This document shows, piece by piece, positions 9,408-19,916 of a DNA stretch of 64,000 nucleotides. The DNA comes from Gambelia wislizenii. Taxonomy: Eukaryota > Chordata > Lepidosauria > Squamata > Crotaphytidae. How positions within the stretch are numbered: position 1 is the first letter of the stretch; each line of letters starts with the position of its first letter. The notes under the pieces are model-generated. The model worked only from the letters and a program-made list of their open reading frames with translations, was not told the origin of the DNA and did no database searches. The translations under genes were made by a program, and so were the position numbers. Location: NCBI GenBank assembly GCA_030847615.1, contig JAUMIR010000015.1, positions 4,853,501-4,917,500 on the forward strand, written 5' to 3'.

Positions 9408-10703
9408 AACAAGAGAAGAGACAGGTTCTAAAAATTAAAGAAAAAGGGAAAATGATAACTAATCAAGAGAAGATAAGAGATGCCTTCCAATAAATAGAAG
9501 GTTATTTGAGAAGACAACAACAAATGAAGAGAAACTAGTAAAAATAAAGGATTACTTGACTCAACAAGAGATTCCAACGATATCCAAAAATCAACAGGAG
9601 GACTTGAACAAATCTATTACACTGAAAGAAGTTGAAGACGCGATAAAAGCATTGAAGACAAGCAAGACGCCAGGATCTGACGGATTCCCTGCCAGTTACT
9701 ATAAGACGTTCATGGACCATATTAAAATTACCACTAAAGGACACTTTCAATAATATCATAATGAAAGGAGATATACCATTGTCATGGGAAAACGCTAATA
9801 TAGCCCTAATACCGAAAGAAAATAAAGATCTAGAGGACATGAAAAATTATAGACCAATCTCACTGTTAAATACAGATTACAAGATATTTACTAATATTAT
9901 GGCTGATAGGTTAAAGAAGGTATTAACTGAGTATGTAAACCATGATCAAACTGGATTTCTTCCAAACAGACACATAGGGTTCAACATTAGGAAAATACTA
10001 AACTTGATTGAGTACTTTGATAAACATCCAGGGAAGAAGTTTGCTTTGATAGCCTTAGACGCAGAGGAAGGTTTTGACATTTGACAGTGTAGATTGGGAT
10101 TTCATGTTGGAAACATTAAACAAAATGGGTATGGGAGAGAGGTACTTAAGGGGCATTAGAGCTATATGTAAGAAGCAAACAGCACAAATAATAATTAATG
10201 GATATAAAACCAAAATGATAAGATTGGAGAAAGGAATAAGACAAGGATGTCCTCTTTCACCGCTGCTTTTTATTACAGTTCTAGAAATTCTATGCAACAA
10301 GATTAGAAATGAAGAAGCAATCTGTTGGGTTAAAATTAAAAACCAAGTGTTTAAGATCTTTACGTATGCCAACAATTTGGCAATCTGTTTGGAGGATCCC
10401 TGTAAATCTGTTCCCATCTTACAGAAAATATTGGGAGAATATGGAAGAATCTCGGGGATAAAAATAAATAGGGAAAAAACAGTGATTTTGACCAAAGATA
10501 TTGATAAGAAGGAAGAAGGCGTATTAGAGAATCAATCAGGATATAAGATTGAAAAGAAGATTAGATATCTGGGCATTATCATCACAAAAAATAACATCAA
10601 CCTGGTGGATAATAATTATGTGAAAAAATGGAAAGAAACTAATAACGATATCGATACATGGAGTCATTTGAATTTATCATTGGTGGGCAGGATATCCAGT
10701 TAA
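9408..10703 (+). pseudogene. Host L1 ORF2, reverse-transcriptase domain, decayed
   Basis: The RT domain of the older L1 resumes after the copia insertion. Visible motifs are KTPGSDGFPASYY, NYRPISLLN, the LDAEEGFD segment (normally with Lys before the aromatic) and IRQGCPLSP. The catalytic box reads YANN where active elements have two Asp residues, so polymerase activity would be lost. Stops near 9500 and 9752 and a shift near 10075-10085 break the reading. Comparison with the nested L1 (AFADD box) shows the change directly. Confidence 0.88.
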
Positions 10704-10704
10704 A

Positions 10705-12039
10705 ATGACGAGACTGCCCAGAATGCTCTTTCTCTTCCAAAATTTGCCTATTATAAATTCTAACAAACTATTTATAAAATGGGACAGAGACATATCTGTA
10801 TTTATATGGCAAAATAAAAAGCCTAGGATAAGATGGAAATATTTGCAGGAGGAAAAAAGTAGAGGAGGATTAGGGTTACCAAACATGAGACTGTATCATC
10901 AGGCATCCGCTATGCTTTGCTATATGATTGGATTATGTTAAGCAATGAGAGGCTGCTGACTTTGGAAGGTGATGGAATGAGATTCAGGTTTCATGCATAC
11001 ATGTGGTACGACAAGGAAAAGGCAGATAGCAGTTTTAACCATCATCTAATTAGAAAATCTCTTCTACAGACATGGAAAAAATAAAACAAAAAATCTACAT
11101 GAAAATTCCTCTTTGGGCTTCTCCTCAAGAAGCCTTCAGACAAACAGAAATGATACATTTAGATAAATGGTGGAAATATAAGGATTTATTGACACCATGG
11201 ACGGTGTGAAATTAAAACTAAGGAAGGAATTACAACAAGAAAGGAAGAAATGTAACTGGTTTCTATATCGACAAATATATGAAAGATTCAAATTAGATAG
11301 AAAATCCTGGGGCATTGAAAATTTAGACACAGAATTGGACAACTTAATTAATGAAGAGGATAAATTTAGAATATCTAATATTTATAAACTCTTGTCAAAA
11401 TTAGAGTTTGAAGCGGAAGTAATTAAGGATCATATGGTAAGCTGGTCACGTAATGTTGGTAAGACTATTATGATAGATGACTGGGGAAGATTGTGGAAAT
11501 AAAATATAGATTTTTCTGTAAGTAACGAGTTAAGAGAAAACTGTTATAAACTTCTTTATCGTTGGTATTTGACTCCAAGTAGATTGATAAAAATGTATAA
11601 GGGAACAAAACCCAACTGTTGGAAATGTGATGAGTTAAATGGTTCTTTCTACCATATGTGGTGGACATGTAAGGAAGCAAAGAAATTTTGGAATACTATA
11701 CACGAGGAAATCAAAAAAAAATTTAAGATGGAGTTTAAATGTAGTCCCGAACTATATCTTCTAAATATCTTTGACTTAGAGTTTCCAAGTGAACTTAGAA
11801 AGATAATGCTTTACATGTCCACCACTGCGAGGATTGTGTATGCAAGGTATTGGAGACAACAAAAAATTCCTGATAAAGAAGAATGGATATTTAAACTATG
11901 GGAAGTGATGCAGATGGAGCGATTAACATGCTGGCTCAAATTTCGTTCAATTGAGAAATTTAGAGAAGAATGGAAAACTATAATACAATATTGGTCTGAG
12001 AAATGGAATGGGTGCATGGTAACATGGCTCAAAGATTAA
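10705..12039 (+). pseudogene. Host L1 ORF2, C-terminal third with Cys cluster
   Basis: The reading continues in several frames: 10705-10941 (MLFLFQNLPI and the following thumb region), 11197-11502, and 11569-12039. The last holds the Cys/His cluster CWKCDELNGSFYHMWWTC and ends at the ORF2 stop at 12039. Shifts at about 10702, 10941, 11080 and 11502 show long neutral decay. Confidence 0.85.
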
Positions 12040-12415
12040 TTCCTAAATTGTGCAACAAAGATGTGAGTAAGGGGCATAGGGGTGTGAGACAGAAATGTTA
12101 GATTTCTTAAATCCTTTGCTGGTGATACGGGAGAGATAAAGCTATGAATTAAACAATCAAGGAGTAAATGGTATAGATTGTAGTATCTTGAAATAGGATA
12201 TGCTTATTTGATTGTAACTGATAATGGATCCTGTAAAACCAATTTAAACAGTATAGAAACTTTGTGTTTGTGACTAATGAAAGATAATTTTTTTTCTTAA
12301 GCCGACTCAGTACTGACGAGTGGGAAGTATCTTGTTTTTAGAAATTTGGTGGAAAATGAAGATGTATATGTAAATGCAGTGGTAAAAATAATAATTAAAA
12401 AAAGAAAAGAAAAAA
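12040..12415 (+). other. Host L1 3' UTR and A-rich end
   Basis: About 375 bases with no open frame end in an A-rich tract with interspersed G and T (about 12386-12415). It is the 3' end of the host L1. Confidence 0.75.
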
Positions 12416-12995
12416 CATAGTTCTTCCATTTCTTATGTTTCAAGAGGCATTGTCTTACAAGAGGCATTTCAAGTGAGAGGGAAGAGAGAATACTTTTTGG
12501 ATGGAATCAGACAAACCATCCTCTTCTGGAAGAGTAGTACGATACCTGTCCATGCAGGAAATTTTTCATGTGCCATGAGTACTTGTGTTGAAAATAGAAT
12601 TAGAAACTGGTGGAATGGAATCATAGGATTTTAAACTTGGTAATTTAATCAGCTAAGCCTTACAGCCTTATTTAGAACCATTTTCAATTCCAGGGTGAAC
12701 ACATGAAAGGAATGCTCCTGAGTAACATGCCGAGTGCTTTGCTTATGTTTTGACTTAATCAACCCTCCTGAGGAGGATGAGAGTGGCTGGGGATCGAGAC
12801 AACCCTGAGCCCCAACCCTGCCTTTAAAAAACCCTTTATTTTACAATGTTACCTCTCCAGCCATGAAGGACTAGTAGCTCAGCTTCACTGTCTGAAGGAA
12901 TTTTGGCATCTTTGGTTGACATTTTCCAGGTCACACACTTGACTTCACATTCTTCTCTCCTTTCAGTTTCATTGCTTCTAAAACTCTCTTTCCAG
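12416..12995 (+). other. Cingulin intron sequence, no gene seen
   Basis: No repeat family or exon is recognised here. The last 30 bases are pyrimidine-rich and end in the acceptor tttccag at 12989-12995. Confidence 0.5.
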
Positions 12996-13114
12996 AATAA
13001 AGACCTCAAAAGCCGCCTCACCAGCTTTGAAGGGTTCCAGAAGCCCAGCACCAATGTTGCACAGCTGGAGTCACATATCCGGGAGCTTCAAGACAAACTC
13101 CAGATAGAAGAAAG
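12996..13114 (+). CDS. CGN: Cingulin exon, coiled-coil rod (fourth from last coding exon)
   Basis: This 119-bp exon is flanked by a polypyrimidine acceptor (tttccag) and a gtaaat donor. It encodes about 40 residues ([14 protein letters not shown], then [14 protein letters not shown]) that match my memory of the distal coiled-coil rod of vertebrate cingulin. Cingulin is a cytoplasmic plaque protein of epithelial tight junctions. It binds ZO-1, actin, myosin and the Rho activator GEF-H1 and dimerises through this rod. The exon ends with two bases of a codon, completed by the first base at 18369 (Arg). Paracingulin (CGNL1) is the main alternative; the tail exon favours cingulin. Upstream exons are outside the window. 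Confidence 0.85.
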
Positions 13115-13916
13115 GTAAATGAGACCCTCCCTCCCCATCCCACTCTGAAAGGAAAAATCTGGTGCTCTTTGTTGGACAGCTAAAAATCACTCAACCTTCA
13201 GCTCTGAAGCTCTTATTTTAAATTCCATCAGCAATCTCAGTGGCTTGGGCACATATCCACATAATGTCCCAAAGGCTTCTGGTGGGATCTGATTATTTTG
13301 CCCTTATCCAAAAGACAGATGCCATATGATAATGGCAACCTTGCTTGTCGTGAGCTAGGCCTCTGCCAATGGGCAGATGGATTTTAGAGTCCTCATTGGC
13401 ATTGTGGCCAAATATTAACAGCTGTCCAGTGATGTGAAAGAGTCAATGTGTATTAGTGATCTTGTTGGAGACTTTTTGCATTTGCTTAGCAGTTTGAGGG
13501 GAAGGGAATTTTTCTCTGTTGCTAACCAACTTGCAAAATTTTCATTGCTATTAGAGGGAGATGAGTCATGCTTGTGCACATCTTTGCTTCTGCACTCTAT
13601 AATCCATGAGAGTTCATTGGCCTTGCCTTAGGAGTATATACCCCAAGCCAGATGCCCCATATATCCAACACAGGGGACAGATTTTGATTGCTGACCAAGG
13701 TATAATTTATTTGAGGGCCCAGTTCTACCACAGGTGGTGAAGGAATGCTGGATTTCATCAGCGAAAGGGCAGGGATGCTACTCTGCTGTGTATGTACCAC
13801 CTGCAGCATCATATACCACCAGTAAAGCTTATCGAATAGCAGTAATATATGAGTGTCTAGCACCAAAAGAGCCCTTGGAAAGTCCTGGAACTACACCCAG
13901 CCCCAAAATTAGATAA
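13115..13916 (+). other. Cingulin intron, nothing recognised
   Basis: No exon, RNA gene or repeat family is recognised in this stretch. Short open frames on either strand lack splice context and look like chance. Confidence 0.45.
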
Positions 13917-14040
13917 TACTGTATATTCCGGCGTATAAGACGATAGGGCATATAAGACCTCCCCCGCCCAATTTCCAGCCAAAAATCTAGGCTTAGGCAT
14001 ATACTCGCCGTATAAGACCACCACCACCCCCCAATTTGGC

Positions 14041-14125
14041 TGACTGGCTGGGGGAGCCTTGCCAGCTGATCCTCTTTGTTTCCCAACTCACGAGGATCAG
14101 CTGGCAGGGCTCCCCCATACAGCCT
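14041..14125. repeat. Internal hairpin of the MITE (left)
   Basis: The arm ccagctgatcctc pairs with gaggatcagctgg about 25 bases on. The pairing extends outward through gggggagcc/ggctccccc with small mismatches. Confidence 0.75.
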
Positions 14126-14569
14126 GCCGCAACCTCTTCAATCCTAGCATCAATAACAGGCAACAGTGACTGCGAGTGATGGAAGTCTCTTCTGTTGATC
14201 AGGATGTAGTGGACTGACATTTCCAACTTCCCTGTGCAAGTGATCGATCTCCCATGCACTAATTAGAAGCAGGATCTCTGTCACAATTGCTCTTCACACC
14301 AGAGATTACTGGTGGAAACATCAGTCTGCTGCATCCTAATGGACAGGAGAACAGACTCCCATTGCTCATTTAGCTGCTCCTTCTGCACGCAAGAACAATT
14401 AAATAACAGATACTAGCACACACTTTTTTGGTCTTGAACTGAAGAATTCTAGTTTCTGTGGTATTTGAACCTGAAAAAAGATGATGCAAACAGGTAAAAG
14501 AATATGTGCAAACGAATACACACACACCTTTGCAATTGTTTTGCAATTGTTGCTTTCAGAAGTGAGCAT

Positions 14570-14660
14570 GAGACAGTGACATTTTTGAAGTACAAGTTTC
14601 AGCACTCTCTGCTGGCTGGAGGATTCTGGGAGTTGTAGTTCAAAAAGTAACTTTCCCATG
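14570..14660 (-). repeat. Dispersed-repeat fragment with the actacaactcccagaatcc box
   Basis: On the - strand this reads gaactacaactcccagaatcc, a segment common to several reptile MITE/SINE families and similar to the ZNF143/THAP11 binding motif. It lies within the 13917-15756 element, so one repeat is probably inserted in another. Confidence 0.5.
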
Positions 14661-15589
14661 CTTTGTTTAAAAGTAGGTGGTACTTTTAGTGCATGCTCTC
14701 TCATGCACTCTCCCTCTGTTTAATTCAGTTATGAAAGAGATACAATATGTTAATACAGCATGAACAAACAACTTTTTTCCACGTATTTGAATCTTCAGTG
14801 CGGTCCAATTTTTCATCTGCTAACCTATGAGATATATAATTTTACACACAAACAGATCTTTGTAGAATTTCTTACTAGAGTTTCAAGTGTCATTACTTTA
14901 GTGAAGTGCTGGAGCAGGAGTGATGCTAAGCAGATGCCCCTGGTTTTTTTTGGCTGCTGTCATATGATGTAAATATGACTTCTGAAAGCACCCAAAGTCA
15001 AGGAAACTGTTGGCTCAGTGAGAGTGGATGGTGAAGGAGAAAAATTACAAACAAGCCTAGTGATTGGGCAAGCTAAAATAACCACACCACAAATCACACA
15101 GCTGTCTGATATATTTTTTAAGAAGAAGGATTAAAACGTCAGCTCCTGTAGCTAGCTGGATGGAGGGTGGAGGGGTGACTGTTGGGAGGGGGCTTCGCAG
15201 CCACCCCACTCCCCAAACCGCGATTCCAGTGGGATCACGGCTTTGGGGAGAGGGGGTGGATGCGCGAAGGGTGGGCGGGTGGCTGGGAGGAGGGGGCGAA
15301 TCCCGGGGTTTGGCTCCACGGCCCCGGGTCCTCCTCCTGGGCTTCGTTCAGAAGGGAGCCCAGAAGGAGGGATCGGGGTCACGGAGCAAAACGGGGCATT
15401 TTCGCCCTTTTCCTTCACCTTCAAGCAAGGTGGGGGGAAAGGGCGAATCTAGTGGTTTGCCTCGACAGCTGCAGAGGCAATCACGCGGCGGCCGCAGCAA
15501 ACCACAACGTTCACCCCCCTCCTCTGTCTCCGTTGCTCCCCAAAGGGGGAGAAGGCAGAGGAGGGGGGTGAATGAACTGGAAAAGCACT

Positions 15590-15675
15590 TTGCTTCACCC
15601 CCCTGCCCCATCTCCTGCCTCTTCGCTCGGTTTGCGAAGAGGCAGGAGATAGGCAGGCAGGTGAAGCAAAGTATA
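15590..15675. repeat. Internal hairpin of the MITE (right), about 35-bp arms
   Basis: The left arm includes ctttgcttcacc and ctcctgcctcttcgc. The right arm includes gcgaagaggcaggag and ggtgaagcaaag. The loop is only about 7 bases. It lies inside the CpG-rich core. Confidence 0.85.
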
Positions 15676-15756
15676 TCCGTTGTATAAGACGACTGTCGAT
15701 TTTGGAGGGCACTTTTGAGTGCTCAAAAGTCGTCTTATATGCCGGAATATACGGTA

Positions 15757-16075
15757 CATTAACTAGACAATATGAACCAAGCTACATCCAGTTTACAAGG
15801 GGTTCATGTACCATTTATGGTGGGAGAAACTTACATAAGACCAGGGATGATATTAATTGCTAATCAAGCTATAAAGGTGCTAAAACGCCCAGGGGTATAA
15901 AAGTTTTTCTGCCTTTGTTCTAAGGGTCTGTTCTTTCAAGCTCTCTCCTGGAGAGGTGCTGGCCAGTTGTCAAGAGGAAGGCTGGTAAACATTGATCCTT
16001 AAGAAACAAATACTGAAGAGCACCCAACAGAATCCATAGGGTGGAGGTGGGGGGGAAGAGGAGATATATCTGCTC
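15757..16075 (+). other. Cingulin intron, nothing recognised
   Basis: I see no exon, repeat family or RNA gene in this stretch. Confidence 0.4.
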
Positions 16076-16084
16076 TGTAGATGG

Positions 16085-16990
16085 TCTTTATTTTTTATTT
16101 CAAAACAAGCCCAATGCGTTTTGGCCTATGTGATAATTTTGATGGCCTTCTTCAGGAGCTATATAAAAACAAAGACACATAGAAATGATAAATTAAAAAT
16201 CAAAAGGACAACACATAATTACACAATAATATCTATATAAAACATCATACACATTACAATTTTTGTATATTGCTTATACATTGCCTATACATACCAATAA
16301 CTAGCAGCAGAAATTTCTGGGGCTGAAAATCTCATTCTGTTTGCTGGACTGACAAAAAACTAAAGAGCCAGACTTCAGGTTTTTTTATTTTATGGATGGA
16401 GGGAGGAGAAGAAGGGCAATATAGCCTTCAAGAAGTATAATGCAACCAGGCTAGAAAAAGTACAGAATGAATTTACAGAAGTGGAAGGAGATCAAGTTCT
16501 TCATTTAGTTCCCCAGGAGCCAAAGATTTTAATTTTGAAATCCACTCTGCCTCTTTTTTTTTTAATACAGTTGTCTCAGTGTTGTTATTTACATAACCCA
16601 AAATTTGAGGTCTGTTGCAGAATGGTGGCACTGCAAAAAGTGACTTCCCAAGAGAGCACCTATTTTTGTGTTTCTTATATTTGAAAGGCGTTCTCCTGTA
16701 CGTTTTTGAGAGGGCTTGTTGTCTTTCCCGCCTACATCTTTGGACACTTGCATTGTACAGCATAGACGACAAAACTGCTGTTGCCCCAGTGTACCTCTGT
16801 TTGATACTGCAATTTGTAAATCCAGTCATTCTGATGGTATACCTGCAATAGACATAAAGTGTGCTGTGGATCTGGCTGCACCCATCAGAGTGTTCATGGA
16901 TTTTTTATTCCCTGAAGTTGCTGTTCACCATTTAGATTTTTATTTCTCTAGCTGCTTGTCGGTTCCAAAGTGTGTTTAAATGTAACTTTG
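16085..16990 (-). mobile_element. Penelope-like retroelement remnant (3' end, endonuclease tail and terminal repeat)
   Basis: On the - strand, an open stretch (16829-16473) and its neighbouring frames resemble the C-terminal GIY-YIG endonuclease region of Penelope-like elements. The clearest part is a KKKEAEWISKLKSLAPGELN segment near 16500-16560; frameshifts are present. Downstream, 16110-16160 reads ctgaagaaggcc, then ggccaaaacgcattggg, the hallmark of Penelope terminal repeats, which carry hammerhead ribozyme motifs. This copy is old and truncated. The assignment is from recalled motifs. Confidence 0.6.
16119..16155 (-). ncRNA. Degenerate hammerhead-ribozyme-like motif of the Penelope remnant
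   Basis: On the - strand the CTGAAGA box (16155-16149) is followed by AGGCC, a loop, GGCC, then AAAA in place of the conserved GAAA. Stem II pairing is perfect over GGCC/GGCC. One core base differs, so it is probably inactive. Confidence 0.5.
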
Positions 16991-17064
16991 CAGCTTTCTA
17001 ACCTATTGCCTAGAGAAGGATGCCCCAGGATATGATGCCCAGTAACCTGACTTACTTAGAGGAA

Positions 17065-17306
17065 AGAGAGCCAATGCTGTGTAGTGATTTGGGTGTTGGA
17101 CTAGAACCCTGGAGACCAGGGTTCGAATTTTTGCTCAGCCATGGAAACCCTTTGGATGACCTTGAGCAAGTCCCACTCTCTCAGCCTCAGAAGAAGGCAA
17201 AGGCAAACCCCCTCTGAATAAATCTTGCCAAGAAAACCCTGTGACAGGTTTGTGTTAGGGTCACTGTAAGTCGGAAAGGACTTGAAGGTACATAACAGCA
17301 ACAACT
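17065..17306 (+). repeat. tRNA-derived SINE
   Basis: An A-box-like segment (tgtgtagtgatttgggtg) and a B box (gggttcgaattt) are spaced as in a tRNA gene. The body includes ccttgagcaagtccc and ggcaaaggcaaaccccc, and the 3' end is cttgaaggtacataacagca with a CAA-type tail. This matches a SINE abundant in lizard genomes. The TTG-initiated frame across it is not a gene. Confidence 0.8.
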
Positions 17307-17539
17307 TAGAATAAAACTTCCTTAAACTCTCTATTACACCTCAGAGTGCTTTTGACTATTTGGCATACACAGGTTCCTTCTGGGAGAAGGGAAGGAAAAG
17401 GTGGTCTATTTTTTATTTACTCATACCTTGTTCCTGCGCATGACTTCTTCAACAGTAAATTTGGTACCAGAGGCAAAAATAATATGGACAGAATGGGGAC
17501 AGGTTCCTACACCACAAAAAAGAAGAGTGTGTTAGTCAT

Positions 17540-17937
17540 GGGCTTTCTCTCAGTCTCACCACCTTCACAGGCCCGGTTGGTGAGGATTCGGGAGAGGGCC
17601 TTCTCCGTGGCTGCTCCTAGACTGTGGAACTTCCCTCCACGGGACATCTGGTTGGCCACCTCCCTGCTCTCTTTTCGTCTGCAGTTGAAGACATTTTTGT
17701 TTAGGCAGACATTTGAAACGTGAATTTTAATTGGTGTACTGCTTTTAATGTTATTTTTATGATTTTATTTTTTAATACTGTACATGTGTTTTTAACTATG
17801 GTTTAACAGTGATACTTTAATTCTTTTTAACTTTTGTTAACTTGTGATGTTTTAGCTGTATTTTTTGATGATTGGAAGCTGCCTTGAATCCCATGTTGGG
17901 AGAACGGCGGGATATAAATCTAACAAATAAATAAATG
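17540..17937 (+). mobile_element. L2-like LINE 3' end with last ORF2 codons
   Basis: Codons around 17580-17720 read RERAFSVAAPRLWNFPPRDI, then LKTFLF, the closing segment of L2-type ORF2. It is followed by a T-rich 3' UTR and the end ggcgggatataaat with an (AAATA)-type tail at about 17900-17937. The copy is 5'-truncated. Confidence 0.75.
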
Positions 17938-17945
17938 CTTAGTAA

Positions 17946-18040
17946 GGGTTTCTGGCCACAGCTGCTGTTTAACTTGCCTGTTGTATGGAGGCACACACAG
18001 ATAAAGTAGAAGCAGCTGCAGTAAAATCTCATTCTTTTCC
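17946..18040 (-). repeat. Unclassified dispersed repeat, copy 1
   Basis: This segment shares gctgctgtttaacttgcctgt and flanking bases with the reverse complement of 25375-25455. The match is imperfect and the family is not recognised. Confidence 0.5.
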
Positions 18041-18368
18041 AGCTCTTTCAACAATGAAGAAATTGGTTTGGCTGTAGACTCTTAATGAAAGTGCATATCT
18101 GGAGTAAAAGGGGTCCAGTTTCCCTTAAGAGATAAAGTCTTTTGTGTTAATGGATGATCTAAGAGCCTGCCTTCCATCACTACAGAGGAAAGAGGATTAA
18201 AATCAGCCTGCACAAAAACCTTTCCTAGTCTAAGGATACGAAATTGAGCAAGAAAATTGAGCATAAACTCTGTAGTTTGCAGGTCCCTTTGCACAGCTCA
18301 GTTTTGCCATGAAATACACATACAAAGAGCCAAAGCTGTGATGACCCTCACTTCTATTTTTTTTCCAG
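18041..18368 (+). other. Cingulin intron, nothing recognised; ends in a polypyrimidine acceptor
   Basis: No repeat family is identified. The tract tttttttttccag directly before 18369 is a strong 3' splice site. Confidence 0.5.
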
Positions 18369-18477
18369 AGAGAAAAGTGTCCTGGTGTCGTCAAATCGCA
18401 AACTGGAGCGGAAGGTGAAGGAACTCACCATCCAAATCGATGACGAGAGGCAGCATGTTAATGACCAGAAAGACCAG
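18369..18477 (+). CDS. CGN: Cingulin exon, coiled-coil rod (third from last)
   Basis: This 109-bp exon has a long polypyrimidine acceptor and a perfect gtgagt donor. It encodes [20 protein letters not shown] followed by a [13 protein letters not shown] segment, which closely resembles the cingulin rod as I remember it in mammals. The heptad pattern of hydrophobic residues is continuous with the previous exon. The first base completes the split Arg codon from 13114, and the exon ends in phase 0. The intron upstream is 5.25 kb and rich in transposons. Confidence 0.88.
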
Positions 18478-18671
18478 GTGAGTGACAAGGAAGGCAGGAC
18501 GGGTTTTTTTCCCCTCCTGCCGAGGGTGAAAGGGGGGGAAAGTGGAAAGGACAGAGCCAGAAGAGAATGGCATCAAAATTCTGCTTAGCATCTGCCACCT
18601 AGCTGTTGTTTGTCCATCTATAAATAGAAAGGCATGGTTTTTGAAAGGGAGCAATCAGGAAGGTCTGAAAC

Positions 18672-18830
18672 TCAGAGGTAGAGCACACGCTTTTCATGCG
18701 GAAGCCCCTGTCTCAATTCCCTCCATCTCCTGGTAGGACCGAGAAACTCTGGAGAATTGCTGCCAAAGTAGCCTGTATTGAACTAGGTGGGCTAGTGTTG
18801 CAACTCTAAATTAAGCAGCTTCCAATATTT
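18672..18830 (+). repeat. Degenerate tRNA-derived SINE
   Basis: The sequence ctcagaggtagagcacacgc followed by catgcggaagcccc and gtctcaattccc resembles the A and B boxes of a tRNA-like SINE head. The ccatctcctggtaggaccg segment fits the body of a SINE I recall from lizards. The end near 18820 (taagcagcttcc) fits its tail. Confidence 0.6.
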
Positions 18831-19216
18831 GTTTTGATGGGGAATATCCCCTTCCTGGACAGTTCAGGAGTGTCCCAGGCCCTGAGGTAGCTGGAAAGAG
18901 GAAACAAACTAAATAAATACATGGACATCCACCCACCCCCACTGCCCAGAGTGTCTTTGGGAGTTACAGCAACAAATCAATTAAACCTTGGCAATTGTAG
19001 CAAGGTCCTGTCCTCCAAGCTGAGCTGGAGACATGCACACAGTCCTTTTCTCTTGCTTGGAGCTGAGCCCACCAGAATTAGACAATTTGCACCCTTGTTT
19101 CCTGCCTGGAGATGACCCATGAAAACTGGAGACTGAGAGCCAGGCCCTGAGGTCTGGCAGCCCTACTCCCTGGTCCACTGTGATCAGCAGATAAAACCCC
19201 ATCTATCTGACACCTA
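18831..19216 (+). other. Cingulin intron, nothing recognised
   Basis: No exon, RNA gene or repeat family is recognised in this stretch. Confidence 0.4.
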
Positions 19217-19218
19217 TA

Positions 19219-19645
19219 CAGTCCTCCCTTCCAATTTGCAGGGGTTACAGGCGGAGCAACCGCCGCAAAATTGAAAAAAATGCAAATAACCTTCGGTTCC
19301 TCCCTCCCAACGAGCTCACCTGTTAAAGCAGCAGCGGGGCTTAGAAAGTCTCGCTGCCACCTGCCCGCAACCCCCCCACACCCCTGCTAAAGCCCCTTTA
19401 AAAGCACGGCTTTCTTGTGGCTTCATTCCATTTGGCAGGGGGGGAATCTAGGGCTGATGAAAACCAGGCATTCACCGGCTTTCCTCGGCCCTGCCCCCCC
19501 CCAAACAGGATGAAGCGGGAAGAAAGCTGTGCTTTCTCCACAAAACCACTGAGGAGCTCGAACAAAGGCCGAGCAAACCCTCAGTGGCTTTCTGCGAATA
19601 CTCAAAACCGCGAAATCCAAAGCTGTGAATTCCAAAGGAGAACTG
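19219..19645 (+). mobile_element. Tigger/pogo-like MITE in the intron before the next-to-last exon
   Basis: The left end cagtcctcccttccaattt and the right end, whose reverse complement is cagttctcctttggaattc, form imperfect terminal inverted repeats. TA dinucleotides flank both sides (19217-19218, 19646-19647). The interior is GC-rich with poly-C runs and has no transposase. It ends about 107 bp before the acceptor at 19752. Confidence 0.72.
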
Positions 19646-19752
19646 TACTGCCTTCTCTGGCCCCTCTGGTTTCTGGAACTCCCTAGAGTGCCTCCTAGGA
19701 CCAAACAGAGGAGGGCCCAAAACTCAGCCTCCTATTTCTTCCCCTAACGTAG

Positions 19753-19916
19753 CTGAGTTTGCGGGTTAAGGCGCTAAAGAGGCAAGTGGACGAGGCAGAG
19801 GAGGAGATTGAGCGCCTGGAGGCTGCTCGGAAGAAGGCCCAGCGGGAGCTGGAGGAGCAGCATGAGATGAATGAGCAGCTGCAGAGCCGTGTGAAAGCCC
19901 TGGAGAAGGACCTCTG
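19753..19916 (+). CDS. CGN: Cingulin exon, end of coiled-coil rod (next to last)
   Basis: The 164-bp exon follows the acceptor taacgtag and ends at a gtaaga donor. It encodes [20 protein letters not shown], then a long Glu/Lys/Arg-rich heptad stretch ending at EKDLW, with Trp split across the splice. This fits the last rod segment of cingulin, with a myosin-tail-like pattern. The reading enters in phase 0 and leaves with two bases of the Trp codon. The acceptor has a weaker pyrimidine tract than those of the neighbouring exons. Confidence 0.9.

Larger units (their letters stand above)
1..12415 (+). mobile_element. Old near full-length L1 LINE, interrupted by two later insertions
   Basis: An L1 non-LTR retrotransposon is recognised from its order of parts: AT-rich 5' leader, coiled-coil ORF1, a 76-bp spacer, then ORF2 with an apurinic endonuclease, a reverse transcriptase and a Cys-rich C-terminus, and an A-rich 3' end near 12395-12415. 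The ORF2 reading can be followed across both insertions: 1732-2661, then 5579-5769, then 9408-12039. Removing the insertions leaves about 5.9 kb, the usual L1 length. It lies in the same direction as the cingulin exons downstream and so is probably intronic. ORF2 has many frameshifts and its RT active site is changed, so this copy is dead. The exact 5' end and the target duplication were not found; the element may begin before base 1 or somewhere within the first 800 bases. Confidence 0.9.
13917..15756 (+). mobile_element. 1.84-kb non-autonomous DNA transposon (MITE-like) with a CpG-rich core
   Basis: The left end, CTGTATATTCCGGCGTATAA after a TA, and the right end, TTATATGCCGGAATATACGG before a TA, are inverted repeats of about 26 bp with few mismatches. 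The flanking TA is what Tc1/mariner-type elements duplicate. The left part repeats the gtataagac motif three times. Two strong internal hairpins lie at about 14041-14125 and 15590-15675. Bases 15150-15660 are very GC- and CpG-rich. The segment 14560-14660 resembles another dispersed repeat, so the element may be composite. No transposase is seen. Family name not assigned. Confidence 0.75.

Noticed and set aside
15160..15712. Several long overlapping frames on both strands
   Set aside because: They come from the low stop-codon density of a CpG-rich segment inside a MITE and have Pro/Gly/Arg-rich composition without domains.
17020..17217. 65-codon frame as a small protein
   Set aside because: It lies within a tRNA-derived SINE.
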